DNA from: an uncultured Pseudorhodobacter sp.
GTDB taxonomy: Bacteria > Pseudomonadota > Alphaproteobacteria > Rhodobacterales > Rhodobacteraceae
Length of the DNA: 64,000 nucleotides
Reading direction: 5' to 3'
Assembly: GCA_913062925.1 (NCBI GenBank)
Contig: CAJXWJ010000001.1
Location: forward strand, 1-64,000
Shown: one piece after another, positions 55,547 to 63,783 of the stretch
How the letters are laid out: every line of letters starts with the position of its first letter
Numbering within the stretch: the first letter of the stretch is position 1
Notes under the pieces: model-generated
What the model was told of the DNA's origin: nothing
Seen by the model: only the letters and a program-made list of their open reading frames with translations
Databases searched by the model: none
Program-made: the position numbers and the translations under genes

Positions 55547-55588
55547 CCAATAAATAGGGGGCCCTCAGGCCCCCCAATGATTTATTGG
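55547..55588 (-). terminator. Bidirectional terminator overlapping the leuA stop
   Basis: Core GGGGGCC-CTCA-GGCCCCC (55557-55574) flanked by CCAATAAAT (55547-55555) paired to ATTTATTGG (55580-55588). The outer arm includes the leuA stop codon (TAA, complement of 55582-55584). The AT-rich arms serve as T-tract in either direction. Confidence 0.85.
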
Positions 55589-57153
55589 TCTTTGTAGTTT
55601 ACCGACTTTTTGTCACTGTCCGGCGCGGTTTTTTGGCGCCGCACGATCAGCTTGTTCAGTGCGTTGACATAGGCTTTGACGCTGGCGACGATGGTGTCGG
55701 TATCGGCCGATTGTCCGGTGACGATGCGGCCGTCTTCCTCCATCCGCACCGAAACCGTGGCTTGGGCGTCGGTGCCTTCGGTGACAGCGCTGACCTGATA
55801 AAGCTGCAAGCGCGCTTCATGCGGGAACAGCATCTTGACGCAGTTGAAGGCCGCATCCACGGGGCCGTCGCCGGTGGCATCAATCGCATGATCGACGCCA
55901 TCGATGGTCAAGGTCAGCTCGGCCTCTTGTGGGCCATCGGTGCCGCAGACCACCCGCAGGCGTTTGACCTGTAGGGTGTCATGTGCCTCCATCGTGGCCT
56001 CATCGGCAATCAGTGCGACCAGATCGTCGTCATAGACCTCTTTCTTGCGGTCGGCCAAAGCCTTAAAGCGCACGAAGACGTCGTTCAGCTGGTTGTCGGC
56101 CAGCTCGTAGCCCAATTCGTGCAGCTTGGAGCGCAGCGCCGCGCGGCCCGAATGCTTGCCCATCGCGATGTTTTTCTGATGCAAGCCGATGTCTTCTGGC
56201 CGCATGATCTCGAAGGTTTCGACATTCTTCAGCACGCCGTCTTGGTGAATGCCGCTTTCGTGCAAAAACGCGTTCTTGCCGACGATGGCCTTGTTGAACT
56301 GCACCGCAAAACCCGAAACTGTGGCGACGCGGCGCGACAGGTTCATGATCTTGGTGGTGTCGATGCCAGTGCGGTAGGGCATGATGTCATTGCGCACCTT
56401 CATCGCCATCACCACCTCTTCCAGCGCGGTGTTGCCGGCACGCTCGCCCAAACCGTTGATGGTGCATTCAATTTGGCGCGCGCCTGCATCCACTGCGGCA
56501 AGCGCGTTGGCGGTCGCCATGCCCAGATCGTTGTGGCAATGGGTGGCAAAGATGATCTTATCGGCCCCCGGCACCCGTTCCAGCAACATCCGGATCAGCG
56601 CCGCACTTTCGCGCGGGGCGGTATAGCCGACAGTGTCGGGAATGTTGATGGTGGTGGCGCCGGCCTTGATCGCAATTTCGACGACGCGGCACAGATAATC
56701 GTGTTCGGTGCGGGTGGCATCCATTGGCGACCATTGCACGTTGTCACACAGATTGCGCGCATGGGTCACGGTGTCATGGATGCGCTGGGCCATCTGATCC
56801 ATATCCAGATTGGGAATGGCGCGGTGCAGCGGCGAGGTGCCGATAAAAGTATGTATGCGCGGCGAGGGCGCGTGTTTCACGGCCTCCCAGCAGCGGTCAA
56901 TGTCTTTGTAATTGGCGCGGGCAAGGCCGCAGATCGTCGAGTTCTTGGCGCGCTTGGCAATTTCGGCCACGGCGGCGAAATCGCCTTCCGAGGCAATCGG
57001 AAAGCCCGCTTCGATCACATCGACGCCCATTTCATCCAGCAGGCCCGCGATTTCAAGCTTTTCATCATGGGTCATGGTTGCGCCGGGCGATTGTTCGCCG
57101 TCGCGCAGGGTGGTGTCAAAAATCATCACGCGGGGTTGCGAGGAAGTGGTCAT
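55582..57153 (-). CDS. leuA: 2-isopropylmalate synthase
   Basis: Condenses acetyl-CoA and 2-ketoisovalerate, the first step of leucine synthesis. The 523-residue enzyme has the HMGL-like barrel (IFDTTLRDGEQSPGATMTHDEKLEIAGLLDEMGVDVIEAGFP, FATHCHNDLGMATANALAAVDAGARQIECTINGLGERAGNTALEE, with Asp and His metal ligands) and HESGIHQDGVLKN. The C-terminal leucine-binding regulatory LeuA_dimer domain is about 390-500. A leucine-rich leader peptide lies 75 bp upstream, so attenuation is likely in addition to feedback inhibition. Confidence 0.97.
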   Translation of the reverse strand: MTTSSQPRVMIFDTTLRDGEQSPGATMTHDEKLEIAGLLDEMGVDVIEAGFPIASEGDFAAVAEIAKRAKNSTICGLARANYKDIDRCWEAVKHAPSPRIHTFIGTSPLHRAIPNLDMDQMAQRIHDTVTHARNLCDNVQWSPMDATRTEHDYLCRVVEIAIKAGATTINIPDTVGYTAPRESAALIRMLLERVPGADKIIFATHCHNDLGMATANALAAVDAGARQIECTINGLGERAGNTALEEVVMAMKVRNDIMPYRTGIDTTKIMNLSRRVATVSGFAVQFNKAIVGKNAFLHESGIHQDGVLKNVETFEIMRPEDIGLHQKNIAMGKHSGRAALRSKLHELGYELADNQLNDVFVRFKALADRKKEVYDDDLVALIADEATMEAHDTLQVKRLRVVCGTDGPQEAELTLTIDGVDHAIDATGDGPVDAAFNCVKMLFPHEARLQLYQVSAVTEGTDAQATVSVRMEEDGRIVTGQSADTDTIVASVKAYVNALNKLIVRRQKTAPDSDKKSVNYKDQ

Positions 57154-57185
57154 CTGGGAAATCCTTGGAAAGTTTTGCTTGGGGT

Positions 57186-57221
57186 TTGGGCGCTGTTCCC
57201 TTCCGAGCGGTCGCGCCCCAA
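57186..57221 (-). promoter_or_regulatory. Candidate attenuator hairpin of leuA
   Basis: On the minus strand TTGGGGCGC (57221-57213) can pair with GCGCCCAA (57193-57186), one G bulged, just after the leader stop codon. No strong T-run follows directly, so termination could need Rho or act on leuA translation instead. Confidence 0.45.
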
Positions 57222-57228
57222 GGCACGC

Positions 57229-57333
57229 TCAGAAGCGCGTAAGAAGCAGCAGCAGCCCAAGCGCCAAAGGCATGAAAACGCCAAGCGCCAAAGCGGCGTT
57301 CGGGGCAGTCAGGCTGATGGCTTTGCTGTTCAT
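57229..57333 (-). CDS. Putative leuA leader peptide
   Basis: A 34-codon frame ending GLLLLLTRF: five consecutive Leu codons (CTG CTG CTG CTT CTT), then Thr-Arg-Phe and TGA. It lies 75 bp before leuA on the same strand and its stop is followed by the hairpin at 57186-57221. This is the layout of ribosome-stalling attenuation by leucyl-tRNA shortage. The peptide begins MNSKAISLTAPN; I see no strong ribosome-binding site, which weakens the case. Confidence 0.6.
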   Translation of the reverse strand: MNSKAISLTAPNAALALGVFMPLALGLLLLLTRF

Positions 57334-57408
57334 GGTGGCGACTATAAGCAGGATTTCTGCCAAGGGAAGGGGGTTTTGTAAAAAACCTAACGACCAAGGG
57401 CCGGACTT

Positions 57409-57425
57409 GGGGGCATCGAGCCCCC
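57409..57425. repeat. Isolated GC hairpin, palindromic part of the repeat family
   Basis: GGGGGC-ATCGA-GCCCCC. It resembles the hairpins that precede the 22-bp repeats but has no GGATATTT motif beside it. It lies between the leuA leader and the SDR gene. The rest of the gap 57334-57508 holds a GGTTTT/AAAACC dyad near 57371-57387 and otherwise nothing I recognise. Confidence 0.5.
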
Positions 57426-57508
57426 GCGTCCGGCTGCTGCCGCGCAACAGCCTTGCACGGGGGCGTGGGCGGGCTAGGTAAGGCGCAAGGATAGGGGAGG
57501 CGTAAGGC

Positions 57509-58162
57509 ATGCGGTCTTTGGTGATTGGGGCGTCTGGTGGCATTGGGGCGGCGCTGGTGCAGGCGCTCTCCGCTCAGGGCGAGGTGGTGGCGCTGTCGCG
57601 CAGCGCTGACGGTTTGGACATCACCGATGAGGCCTCGGTGGCCCGGCTGATGGGCGCGCTGGAGCCGAGTTTTGAGCGCATTGTCATCGCCACCGGCGCG
57701 CTGGCGGGGCCGGGGCAGGCGCCCGAGAAATCGCTGCGCGCGTTGAATGCGGGGCAGATCGCGGCGCAGTTTGCGCTGAATGCGATGGGGCCTGCTCTTG
57801 TGGTGAAACACGCGCTGCGGCTGTTGCCGCGCGACCGCCCTGCGCAGCTTGGGGTGTTGTCAGCGCGAGTGGGGTCGATTGGCGACAATGCTTTGGGGGG
57901 GTGGTATTCCTATCGCGCGTCAAAGGCGGCGCTGAACCAGATGATCCACACCGCCTCGATTGAAATCGCGCGCAGCCATCCGCTGGCGGTGGTTGCCTGC
58001 CTGCATCCGGGCACGGTCGCCACCAATTTCACCGCCGATTATGCCGCTGAAAAAGTCACCCCTGCCGTTGCCGCCGATCGACTGCTGAGGGTGTTAGCAG
58101 GACTGACGCCGAGCCAAAGCGGCGGGTTTTACGATTGGGCCGGGCGGGTGATCGTTTGGTAG
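57509..58162 (+). CDS. Short-chain dehydrogenase/reductase (C-factor-like)
   Basis: A 217-residue SDR. It has the N-terminal nucleotide motif RSLVIGASGGIGAALVQAL and the active-site YSYRASKAALNQMIHTASIE (Tyr-x3-Lys), with VGSIGDNALGGWYSY ahead of it. CLHPGTVATNFTADYA is typical of the CsgA/C-factor subgroup. Length is short for the family, as usual in that subgroup. Substrate unknown. It is convergent with the MORN gene, 7 nt apart. Confidence 0.87.
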   Translation: MRSLVIGASGGIGAALVQALSAQGEVVALSRSADGLDITDEASVARLMGALEPSFERIVIATGALAGPGQAPEKSLRALNAGQIAAQFALNAMGPALVVKHALRLLPRDRPAQLGVLSARVGSIGDNALGGWYSYRASKAALNQMIHTASIEIARSHPLAVVACLHPGTVATNFTADYAAEKVTPAVAADRLLRVLAGLTPSQSGGFYDWAGRVIVW

Positions 58163-58169
58163 GTTTGGG

Positions 58170-59747
58170 CTAAGGCGTGCCAGTACCAGTACCAGTGCCA
58201 GCCTCAGCGGCGGGCGCGTCAGGGCTTTGCGGCTCTGGTGCTGGCACTGTCGCAGGCGCGGGCGTAGGGGCAGGGTCTGGCGCGGGTGTAGGGGCTGGTC
58301 CGACCAGAACCCCCGCTTTCCAGATCCCTTCCGAGACATCGCCCTTGGCCTTATAGGTCAGCTTGCCTAGACCCTCGCGCTTGCCGCTGACAAAGCCGCC
58401 CTCATAAATATCGCCATTGGGATAGACCGCACGGCCTTGGCCCGAGATCTCTCCGCCAAGCCAATCACCCTCGTAGCGAAAGCCGTCGGGCTGTTCTAAC
58501 AGGCCCTTACCCTCGCGCTTGCCGGCGACAAAGCTGCCGCTATAGCGGCTGCCATCGGCCCAAATGCCTAGGCCCTGGCCCTCGCGCAGGCCCGCCTTCC
58601 AGGCGCCTTCATAGCGAAAGCCGTCGGGATAGGTCATCGTGCCAATGCCTTCGGGTCTGGCCGAGACAAAGCTGCCCTCATAGGCGGTGCCATTGGGATA
58701 GGCGGCCTTACCAGAGCCCGTGATCGCCCCACCTTGCCATGTGCCTTCGTAGAAGCTGCCATCGGCATAGGTGATCTTGCCTATGCCATCGGGTTGGTCG
58801 GCCCGAAAACCGCCAGCATAGATCGCGCCGTCGGGGTAGCGCATCACGCCTTCACCCTGCATCTGCCCCGCGACCCAAGCGCCGTCGTAGGTCGTGCCAT
58901 CTTTGGCGGTAAACTTGCCCTGACCGTCGCGCTTATCTGCCTTGAAGCCCCCCTTGTAGAGATCGCCATTGGCATAGCTGAGTGTGCCCTTCCCCGCGCG
59001 GAGGCCTTCGATGAAATCACCTTCGTAGACATCGCCATTGGGCTGGGTCAACTTGCCCAAGCCGTTGATCTGGCCGGCTTTCCATGCCCCCACATAGGTC
59101 AGGCCATTGGGCATGGTCAGACTGCCTTTGCCTTCTCGCGCGTTGTCGACCAAAGTGCCATCATAGGTGGTGCCATCGGGATAGGTGATCTTGCCCAAGC
59201 CCTGCTTGGCCCCCAAGACCCAGTCGCCCTCGAAGCGATAGCCCGAGGCATCTGTCATCACGCCTTTGCCGTCATGTACGCCGTCTTTGAAGCCGCCGCG
59301 ATAGACCGCACCATTGGCATAGCGTGCCTCGCCTTCGCCGGTCATCTTGCCGTTCTGCCAGATGCCCTCATAGCTGCCGCCATCGCCAAAGGTGATCTTG
59401 CCGCGGCCCTGAGGCTTGCCTTCGGAAAACGCGCCCACATAGATCGAGCCGTTTGGATAGCGCGCGCGCCCCAATCCCTTGATCTCGCCCTTGACCCATT
59501 CGCCGCTGTATTCATAGCCGCTGGGTAGGGTGTAGGTGCCAGTGCCCTCTTGCACCCCGTCGACGAAGGTGCCGACATAAACCGAGCCGTCGTCATATTG
59601 CTTGGTCTGCACCGGCCCATAATCGCGGGCAGGATCAAGCGCCGAGCGCGGCGCAGTCGCATCGAGCGGCGCTGCGCTGTCTTGCGCAAACAGCGCCGAG
59701 CCGCAGGCAAGCGAGAGGGCAACGGTAAATCCAAGGGTCTTGCGCAT
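58170..59747 (-). CDS. Secreted MORN-repeat protein, 19 repeats
   Basis: A 525-residue protein with a signal peptide (KTLGFTVALSLACGSALFAQ, cleavage after about residue 22), so it is periplasmic or secreted. From about residue 55 to 490 it consists of 18 clear MORN repeats of 23 residues (YxGxW/F...G.G.xxYPDG) plus one degenerate end unit (SEGIW). The C-terminal tail is Pro/Ala rich and ends in Gly-Thr repeats. MORN repeats act as scaffolds and in some systems contact lipid; the function here is unknown. The start at 59747 is set by the signal peptide; the open frame further upstream is an antisense shadow of nadE. Confidence 0.9.
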   Translation of the reverse strand: MRKTLGFTVALSLACGSALFAQDSAAPLDATAPRSALDPARDYGPVQTKQYDDGSVYVGTFVDGVQEGTGTYTLPSGYEYSGEWVKGEIKGLGRARYPNGSIYVGAFSEGKPQGRGKITFGDGGSYEGIWQNGKMTGEGEARYANGAVYRGGFKDGVHDGKGVMTDASGYRFEGDWVLGAKQGLGKITYPDGTTYDGTLVDNAREGKGSLTMPNGLTYVGAWKAGQINGLGKLTQPNGDVYEGDFIEGLRAGKGTLSYANGDLYKGGFKADKRDGQGKFTAKDGTTYDGAWVAGQMQGEGVMRYPDGAIYAGGFRADQPDGIGKITYADGSFYEGTWQGGAITGSGKAAYPNGTAYEGSFVSARPEGIGTMTYPDGFRYEGAWKAGLREGQGLGIWADGSRYSGSFVAGKREGKGLLEQPDGFRYEGDWLGGEISGQGRAVYPNGDIYEGGFVSGKREGLGKLTYKAKGDVSEGIWKAGVLVGPAPTPAPDPAPTPAPATVPAPEPQSPDAPAAEAGTGTGTGTP

Positions 59748-59909
59748 TCTGTATTCCTTCGTGTCGTGGCCATAGTATGCGCGGCGCAGGCCAGCTGACA
59801 AGCGCGCAGACCCAAACGCGCCATCCCAAGCCGATTGTGGCGCGCCGTCACCCTTTCCCTCACGCGCGAACCTGCTAGAACGCTTGCGAACCCTTTGACG
59901 GAGCCGCCC

Positions 59910-61568
59910 ATGTCCGCCACCTTTCGCCTGACCTTGGCGCAGCTGAACCCCTCTGTCGGTGCGATCGAGGCCAATGCAGCGCTTGCCTATGACGCTTGGA
60001 CCAAGGGTCAGGCGGCAGGCGCACAGATGGTTGCGCTGACCGAGATGTTTATCACCGGCTATCAAACCCAAGATATGGTCATGAAGCCTGCGTTTTACAC
60101 CGCGGCGATGGCGGCGATCAGCGCGCTTGCGCTGCGCATTGTCGATGGCCCCGCGCTGGGCATCGGGGGGCCTTGCCTGCAAAACGGTCAGCTTTACAAC
60201 GCCTACTACATTCTGGCTGAGGGCAAAATCGCCGCCACCGTGCTGAAACACGATCTGCCCAACGAGGGGGTGTTCGACGAAAAGCGCATCTTTGCAGCCT
60301 CGCCACCGCAGGGCCCCTACCGCATTGGCCCGCTGCGGATTGGCTCGCCGATCTGTGAAGACGCTTGGCACCCCGAAGTGGCCGAGACTTTGGCCGAATC
60401 TGGGGCGCAGATTCTGCTGGTGCCAAATGGCTCGCCCTATCACCGCGACAAGGCGGATGTGCGATCGGCGCTGATGGTGGCGCGGGTGGTCGAGACTGGG
60501 CTGCCGCTGGTCTATCTGAACATGATTGGCGGCCAAGACGATCAGGTCTTTGACGGCGGGTCTTTTGTGCTGAACCCCGGCGGCGCGCTGATGGCACAGC
60601 TGCCGCAGTTTCTGCCCGCCATTGCCCATATCGACTTTGTTGAAACCGATGACGGCTGGCGCGCGCTGCCCGCCGAAAAGGCCCTGTTGCCAGAGGCTTA
60701 CGAGGCAGACTATCACGCGATGGTGCTGTCTTTGCGCGATTATCTGGGCAAAACCGGCTTTAAAAAGGTGCTGCTGGGTCTGTCTGGCGGCATCGACAGC
60801 GCGCTTGTCGCGGCGATTGCCGCCGATGCGCTTGGCCCGCAGAATGTGCGCTGCGTGATGCTGCCGTCGCGCTATACCTCGCAGGCCAGTCTTGATGACG
60901 CCGCGGCTTGCGCCCGCGCGCTGGGCTGTCAGCTTGACACCGTGCAAATCTCGGCGCCGCAAGACGCGGCCACGGCGGCGCTGGCGCATCTGTTCCAAGA
61001 CCGCCCCGCCGATGTCACCGAAGAAAACCTGCAATCGCGGCTGCGCGGCCTTTTGCTGATGGCGATGTCGAACAAATTTGGCGAAATGCTGCTGACCACG
61101 GGCAATAAATCCGAAATGGCGGTGGGCTATTGCACCATCTACGGCGATATGAACGGCGGTTATAACCCGCTGAAAGACCTTTATAAAACCCGCGTCTTCG
61201 AGACCTGCCGCTGGCGCAATGCCGCACACCGGCCTTGGATGCTTGCCCCTGCGGGCGAGGTGATCACGCCGCGCATCATCGACAAACCCCCCAGCGCCGA
61301 GCTGCGCCCCGATCAAAAAGACGAAGACTCGCTGCCGCCCTATCCGGTGCTGGATGCCATCCTTGACGGGCTGGTTGACCGCGAAGCCTCGGTCGCCGAT
61401 CTGGTGGCCGATGGCTTTGATCACGCGACTGTGATGCAAGTGCAGCATCTGCTCTACATCAGCGAATACAAACGCTTTCAATCTGCGCCCGGCACCCGCC
61501 TGACCCGCCGAGCCTTTTGGATGGATCGCCGCTATCCCATCGCCAACCGCTGGCGTGATCAGGGCTAG
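59910..61568 (+). CDS. nadE: Glutamine-dependent NAD+ synthetase
   Basis: Amidates deamido-NAD to NAD+. The 552 residues combine an N-terminal nitrilase-fold glutaminase (1-260; triad E45 in ALTEMFITGYQ, K113 in VLKHDLPNEGVFDEKRIF, C149 in SPICEDAWHPE) and a C-terminal synthetase (about 280-552). The latter has the PP-loop LLGLSGGIDSALVAAIAADALG and TTGNKSEMAVGYCTIYGDMNGGYNPLKDLYKT. The ATG at 59910 (MSATFRLTLAQLNP) is chosen because family proteins begin there. It is divergent from the MORN gene. Confidence 0.96.
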   Translation: MSATFRLTLAQLNPSVGAIEANAALAYDAWTKGQAAGAQMVALTEMFITGYQTQDMVMKPAFYTAAMAAISALALRIVDGPALGIGGPCLQNGQLYNAYYILAEGKIAATVLKHDLPNEGVFDEKRIFAASPPQGPYRIGPLRIGSPICEDAWHPEVAETLAESGAQILLVPNGSPYHRDKADVRSALMVARVVETGLPLVYLNMIGGQDDQVFDGGSFVLNPGGALMAQLPQFLPAIAHIDFVETDDGWRALPAEKALLPEAYEADYHAMVLSLRDYLGKTGFKKVLLGLSGGIDSALVAAIAADALGPQNVRCVMLPSRYTSQASLDDAAACARALGCQLDTVQISAPQDAATAALAHLFQDRPADVTEENLQSRLRGLLLMAMSNKFGEMLLTTGNKSEMAVGYCTIYGDMNGGYNPLKDLYKTRVFETCRWRNAAHRPWMLAPAGEVITPRIIDKPPSAELRPDQKDEDSLPPYPVLDAILDGLVDREASVADLVADGFDHATVMQVQHLLYISEYKRFQSAPGTRLTRRAFWMDRRYPIANRWRDQG

Positions 61569-61643
61569 GCGCGCGCAAAGGCAGGGCGGGAAAGCCAGCC
61601 CTTGGCATAGTACGATGATACGAAAAACCCGCGTCGTGCGCGG

Positions 61644-62228
61644 CTATTCGGTAAATTCGACCTCGGTCTCGAACCGGCCAGTTTTGCCCGAATTTTTGTC
61701 GCGTAGGGTGGTTTCCAACACATAGGTGCCGGGGGTAATGCCGGTCAGCGTATAGGTCAGATTGGCCTGAAACTCGCGGTTCTTATAGCGCGAGGTCAGC
61801 GCCAGATTGGCGACATCGGCGACTTCGGCGATCATCTCGCCCATCGGGGTGGTGACGCGTAAATCTACTGCGAAATCAATCGTATAAAGCCCGTCTCCGC
61901 CCGATCCGTAGCCAAAGCCATAGGGCTCGGCATAGATATAGACCGGCGCGCCCGACTTGAACTTATTGTCCGCGCGCGGATTATAAAGCCCAAAGCCCGG
62001 CGCAGGCTCGGCCACCAGCAAAGCGTCGTGCAACCCGATCTCGGGGCTGGCATCCCAGATTTGGCCCTGCAAATCGGCCGCCACCGCCAAGGCCCCTGCG
62101 GTATCGCCTAGGGCCAGCCGCTGCTCGGCCCGCGCGGCAAGATCACCCAAGGGCCCAGCCGCTGCCGCCCCGCCAAGGCCAACAGCCAGCAAAAGCCCTG
62201 ATAAAACACGCGCCGCACAGAAGGTCAT
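61644..62228 (-). CDS. Secreted protein of unknown function
   Basis: A 194-residue protein with a signal peptide (ARVLSGLLLAVGLGGAAAAGP, cleavage near residue 24). A short helical part (LAARAEQRLALGDTAGALAVAADLQGQIWD) is followed by a beta-rich region from about residue 75. I do not recognise a named family. VYIYAEPYGFGYGSGGDGLYTIDFAVDL and the end LTGITPGTYVLETTLRDKNSGKTGRFETEVEFTE look like an immunoglobulin-like beta sandwich. Convergent with nadE; divergent from gltX2 with 156 bp between. The open frame upstream of 62228 is discounted because of the clear signal peptide. Confidence 0.72.
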   Translation of the reverse strand: MTFCAARVLSGLLLAVGLGGAAAAGPLGDLAARAEQRLALGDTAGALAVAADLQGQIWDASPEIGLHDALLVAEPAPGFGLYNPRADNKFKSGAPVYIYAEPYGFGYGSGGDGLYTIDFAVDLRVTTPMGEMIAEVADVANLALTSRYKNREFQANLTYTLTGITPGTYVLETTLRDKNSGKTGRFETEVEFTE

Positions 62229-62384
62229 TGTTACGTCTATCCGTTCCCAAAGCGCCAGTCGCGCCGGTTTCGACGCCATACTAGGGGCAAATGCTGCAAC
62301 TGTCCAAGTTTGAAAGCGCATCGCACCAACTGGACAAATCCCTGCCCATGTGACATCGATCCCTCGTTGCAGGAGAGCCATTTC

Positions 62385-63719
62385 ATGACCGCCAGACCCA
62401 CCATCACCCGTTTCGCCCCCTCGCCGACCGGATATATCCATGTCGGCAATCTGCGAACGGCGCTGATGAACTACCTGATCGCCCGTAAAAACAACGGCAC
62501 CTTCATCCTGCGACTGGATGATACCGATCAGGAACGCTCCAAGCAGGAATATTCCGATGGCATCATGCAAGATCTGGAATGGCTGGGCCTGACATGGGAT
62601 CGGGTCGAACGCCAATCGCTGCGCTTTGACCGCTATTACGAGGCCGCAGATCAGCTGCGCGCAGCAGGCCGGTTTTATGAATGCTTCGAGACCCCGGTCG
62701 AGCTGGACCTCAAGCGCAAAAAGCAACTCAACATGCACAAGCCGCCGGTCTATGACCGCGCCTCGCTGCGCCTGACCGAGGATGAAAAAGCCCAAGCCCG
62801 CGCCGAAGGCCGTGCCGGCTATTGGCGCTTTCAGCTGGATTTGCAGCGTATCGAATGGCCCGATGGCATTGTCGGCCCGATTTCAATCGACGCCGCCTCG
62901 GTCTCGGATCCGGTGCTGATCCGCGCCGATGGTCAGATCCTTTACACCTTCGCCTCTTCGGTCGATGACATCGACATGGGCGTCAGCTTTATCGTGCGCG
63001 GTGCCGACCATGTCACCAATACCGCAACGCAAATCCAGATCATGCAGGCGATGGGCGGCACCCCGCCGAATTTCGCGCATCACTCGCTGCTCACCGGTGC
63101 CAAGGGCGAAGAGCTGTCCAAACGTCTGGGCACCCTCAGCCTGCGCGACCTGCGCGCCCAAGGTGTGGAACCTATGGCGCTGTTGTCGCTGATGGCGCGG
63201 CTCGGCTCCTCGAAACCGGTCGAACTGGCAAGCTCGATGCAAGACCTGATCGACGGCTTTGACATCGGCGCTTTCGGGTCTGCCCCCACCAAATTCGACG
63301 CCGAAGACCTGTTCCCGCTGACCCGCGCGCATGTGCAAAGCCTGCCACTGCCGGCTGTCGCCGACCGCATCGCAGCCCTGGGTGTGCCCGCCGATCTTGC
63401 CGAAGCCTTCTGGGGTGTTGCCAAAGCAAACATCACCGTGCTCGCCGATCTTGAAGGCTGGTGGGCGCTGTTCCGCGATGGTGCAACCCCGGTTGTGGCC
63501 GAAGAAGACCGCGACTTCATCAAAGAAGCCTTCGCGCTGCTGCCCGAAGGCCGCTTCACCCAAACCACTTGGTCCGAATGGACCCAAGCAGTGAAAGAGG
63601 CCACCGGCCGCAAGGGCAAAACCCTGTTCCGCCCGCTCCGCCTTGCTGTCACCGGCCTTGATGCCGGCCCAGAAATGGCCGATGTGCTGCCGCTATTGCA
63701 AAAACGCCCAAGCCTCTAA
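62385..63719 (+). CDS. gltX: Glutamate--tRNA ligase 2
   Basis: A second GluRS, 444 residues. The class I motif is [28 protein letters not shown] (HVGN in place of HIGG), then LRLDDTDQERSKQEYSDGI, and the KMSKS loop reads ELSKRLG (KLSKRHG in the copy at 9827). These changes mark it as the other alphaproteobacterial GluRS subgroup. It is not truncated, so it is not a GluQ-RS (queuosine) homologue. One of the pair may misacylate tRNA-Gln for GatCAB. The start at 62385 gives MTARPTITRF. Confidence 0.94.
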   Translation: MTARPTITRFAPSPTGYIHVGNLRTALMNYLIARKNNGTFILRLDDTDQERSKQEYSDGIMQDLEWLGLTWDRVERQSLRFDRYYEAADQLRAAGRFYECFETPVELDLKRKKQLNMHKPPVYDRASLRLTEDEKAQARAEGRAGYWRFQLDLQRIEWPDGIVGPISIDAASVSDPVLIRADGQILYTFASSVDDIDMGVSFIVRGADHVTNTATQIQIMQAMGGTPPNFAHHSLLTGAKGEELSKRLGTLSLRDLRAQGVEPMALLSLMARLGSSKPVELASSMQDLIDGFDIGAFGSAPTKFDAEDLFPLTRAHVQSLPLPAVADRIAALGVPADLAEAFWGVAKANITVLADLEGWWALFRDGATPVVAEEDRDFIKEAFALLPEGRFTQTTWSEWTQAVKEATGRKGKTLFRPLRLAVTGLDAGPEMADVLPLLQKRPSL

Positions 63720-63726
63720 GGCCGGC

Positions 63727-63774
63727 TTTCATCTTGGTAAAAATATCCTGGGGGTCCGGGGGCAAAGCCCCCGG
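63727..63774 (-). repeat. 22-bp interspersed repeat with GC hairpin, copy R8
   Basis: On the minus strand, after the cobS stop: hairpin CCGGGGGC/GCCCCCGG (63774-63756), then GGATATTT-TTA-CCAAGATGAAA at 63748-63727. It lies between convergent gltX2 and cobS, in the cobS sense direction. Confidence 0.9.
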
Positions 63775-63783
63775 CCGCAGCGG

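Noticed and set aside
58217-59600. Tandem DNA repeats that look like a satellite or CRISPR-like array
   Set aside because: They are codon-level repeats of MORN units with 69-nt period and variable sequence, without spacers.
58170-61481. Single 1103-residue frame through the MORN gene and nadE
   Set aside because: Only the part from 59747 down codes: it starts with a signal peptide and the rest is antisense to nadE, whose motifs are complete.
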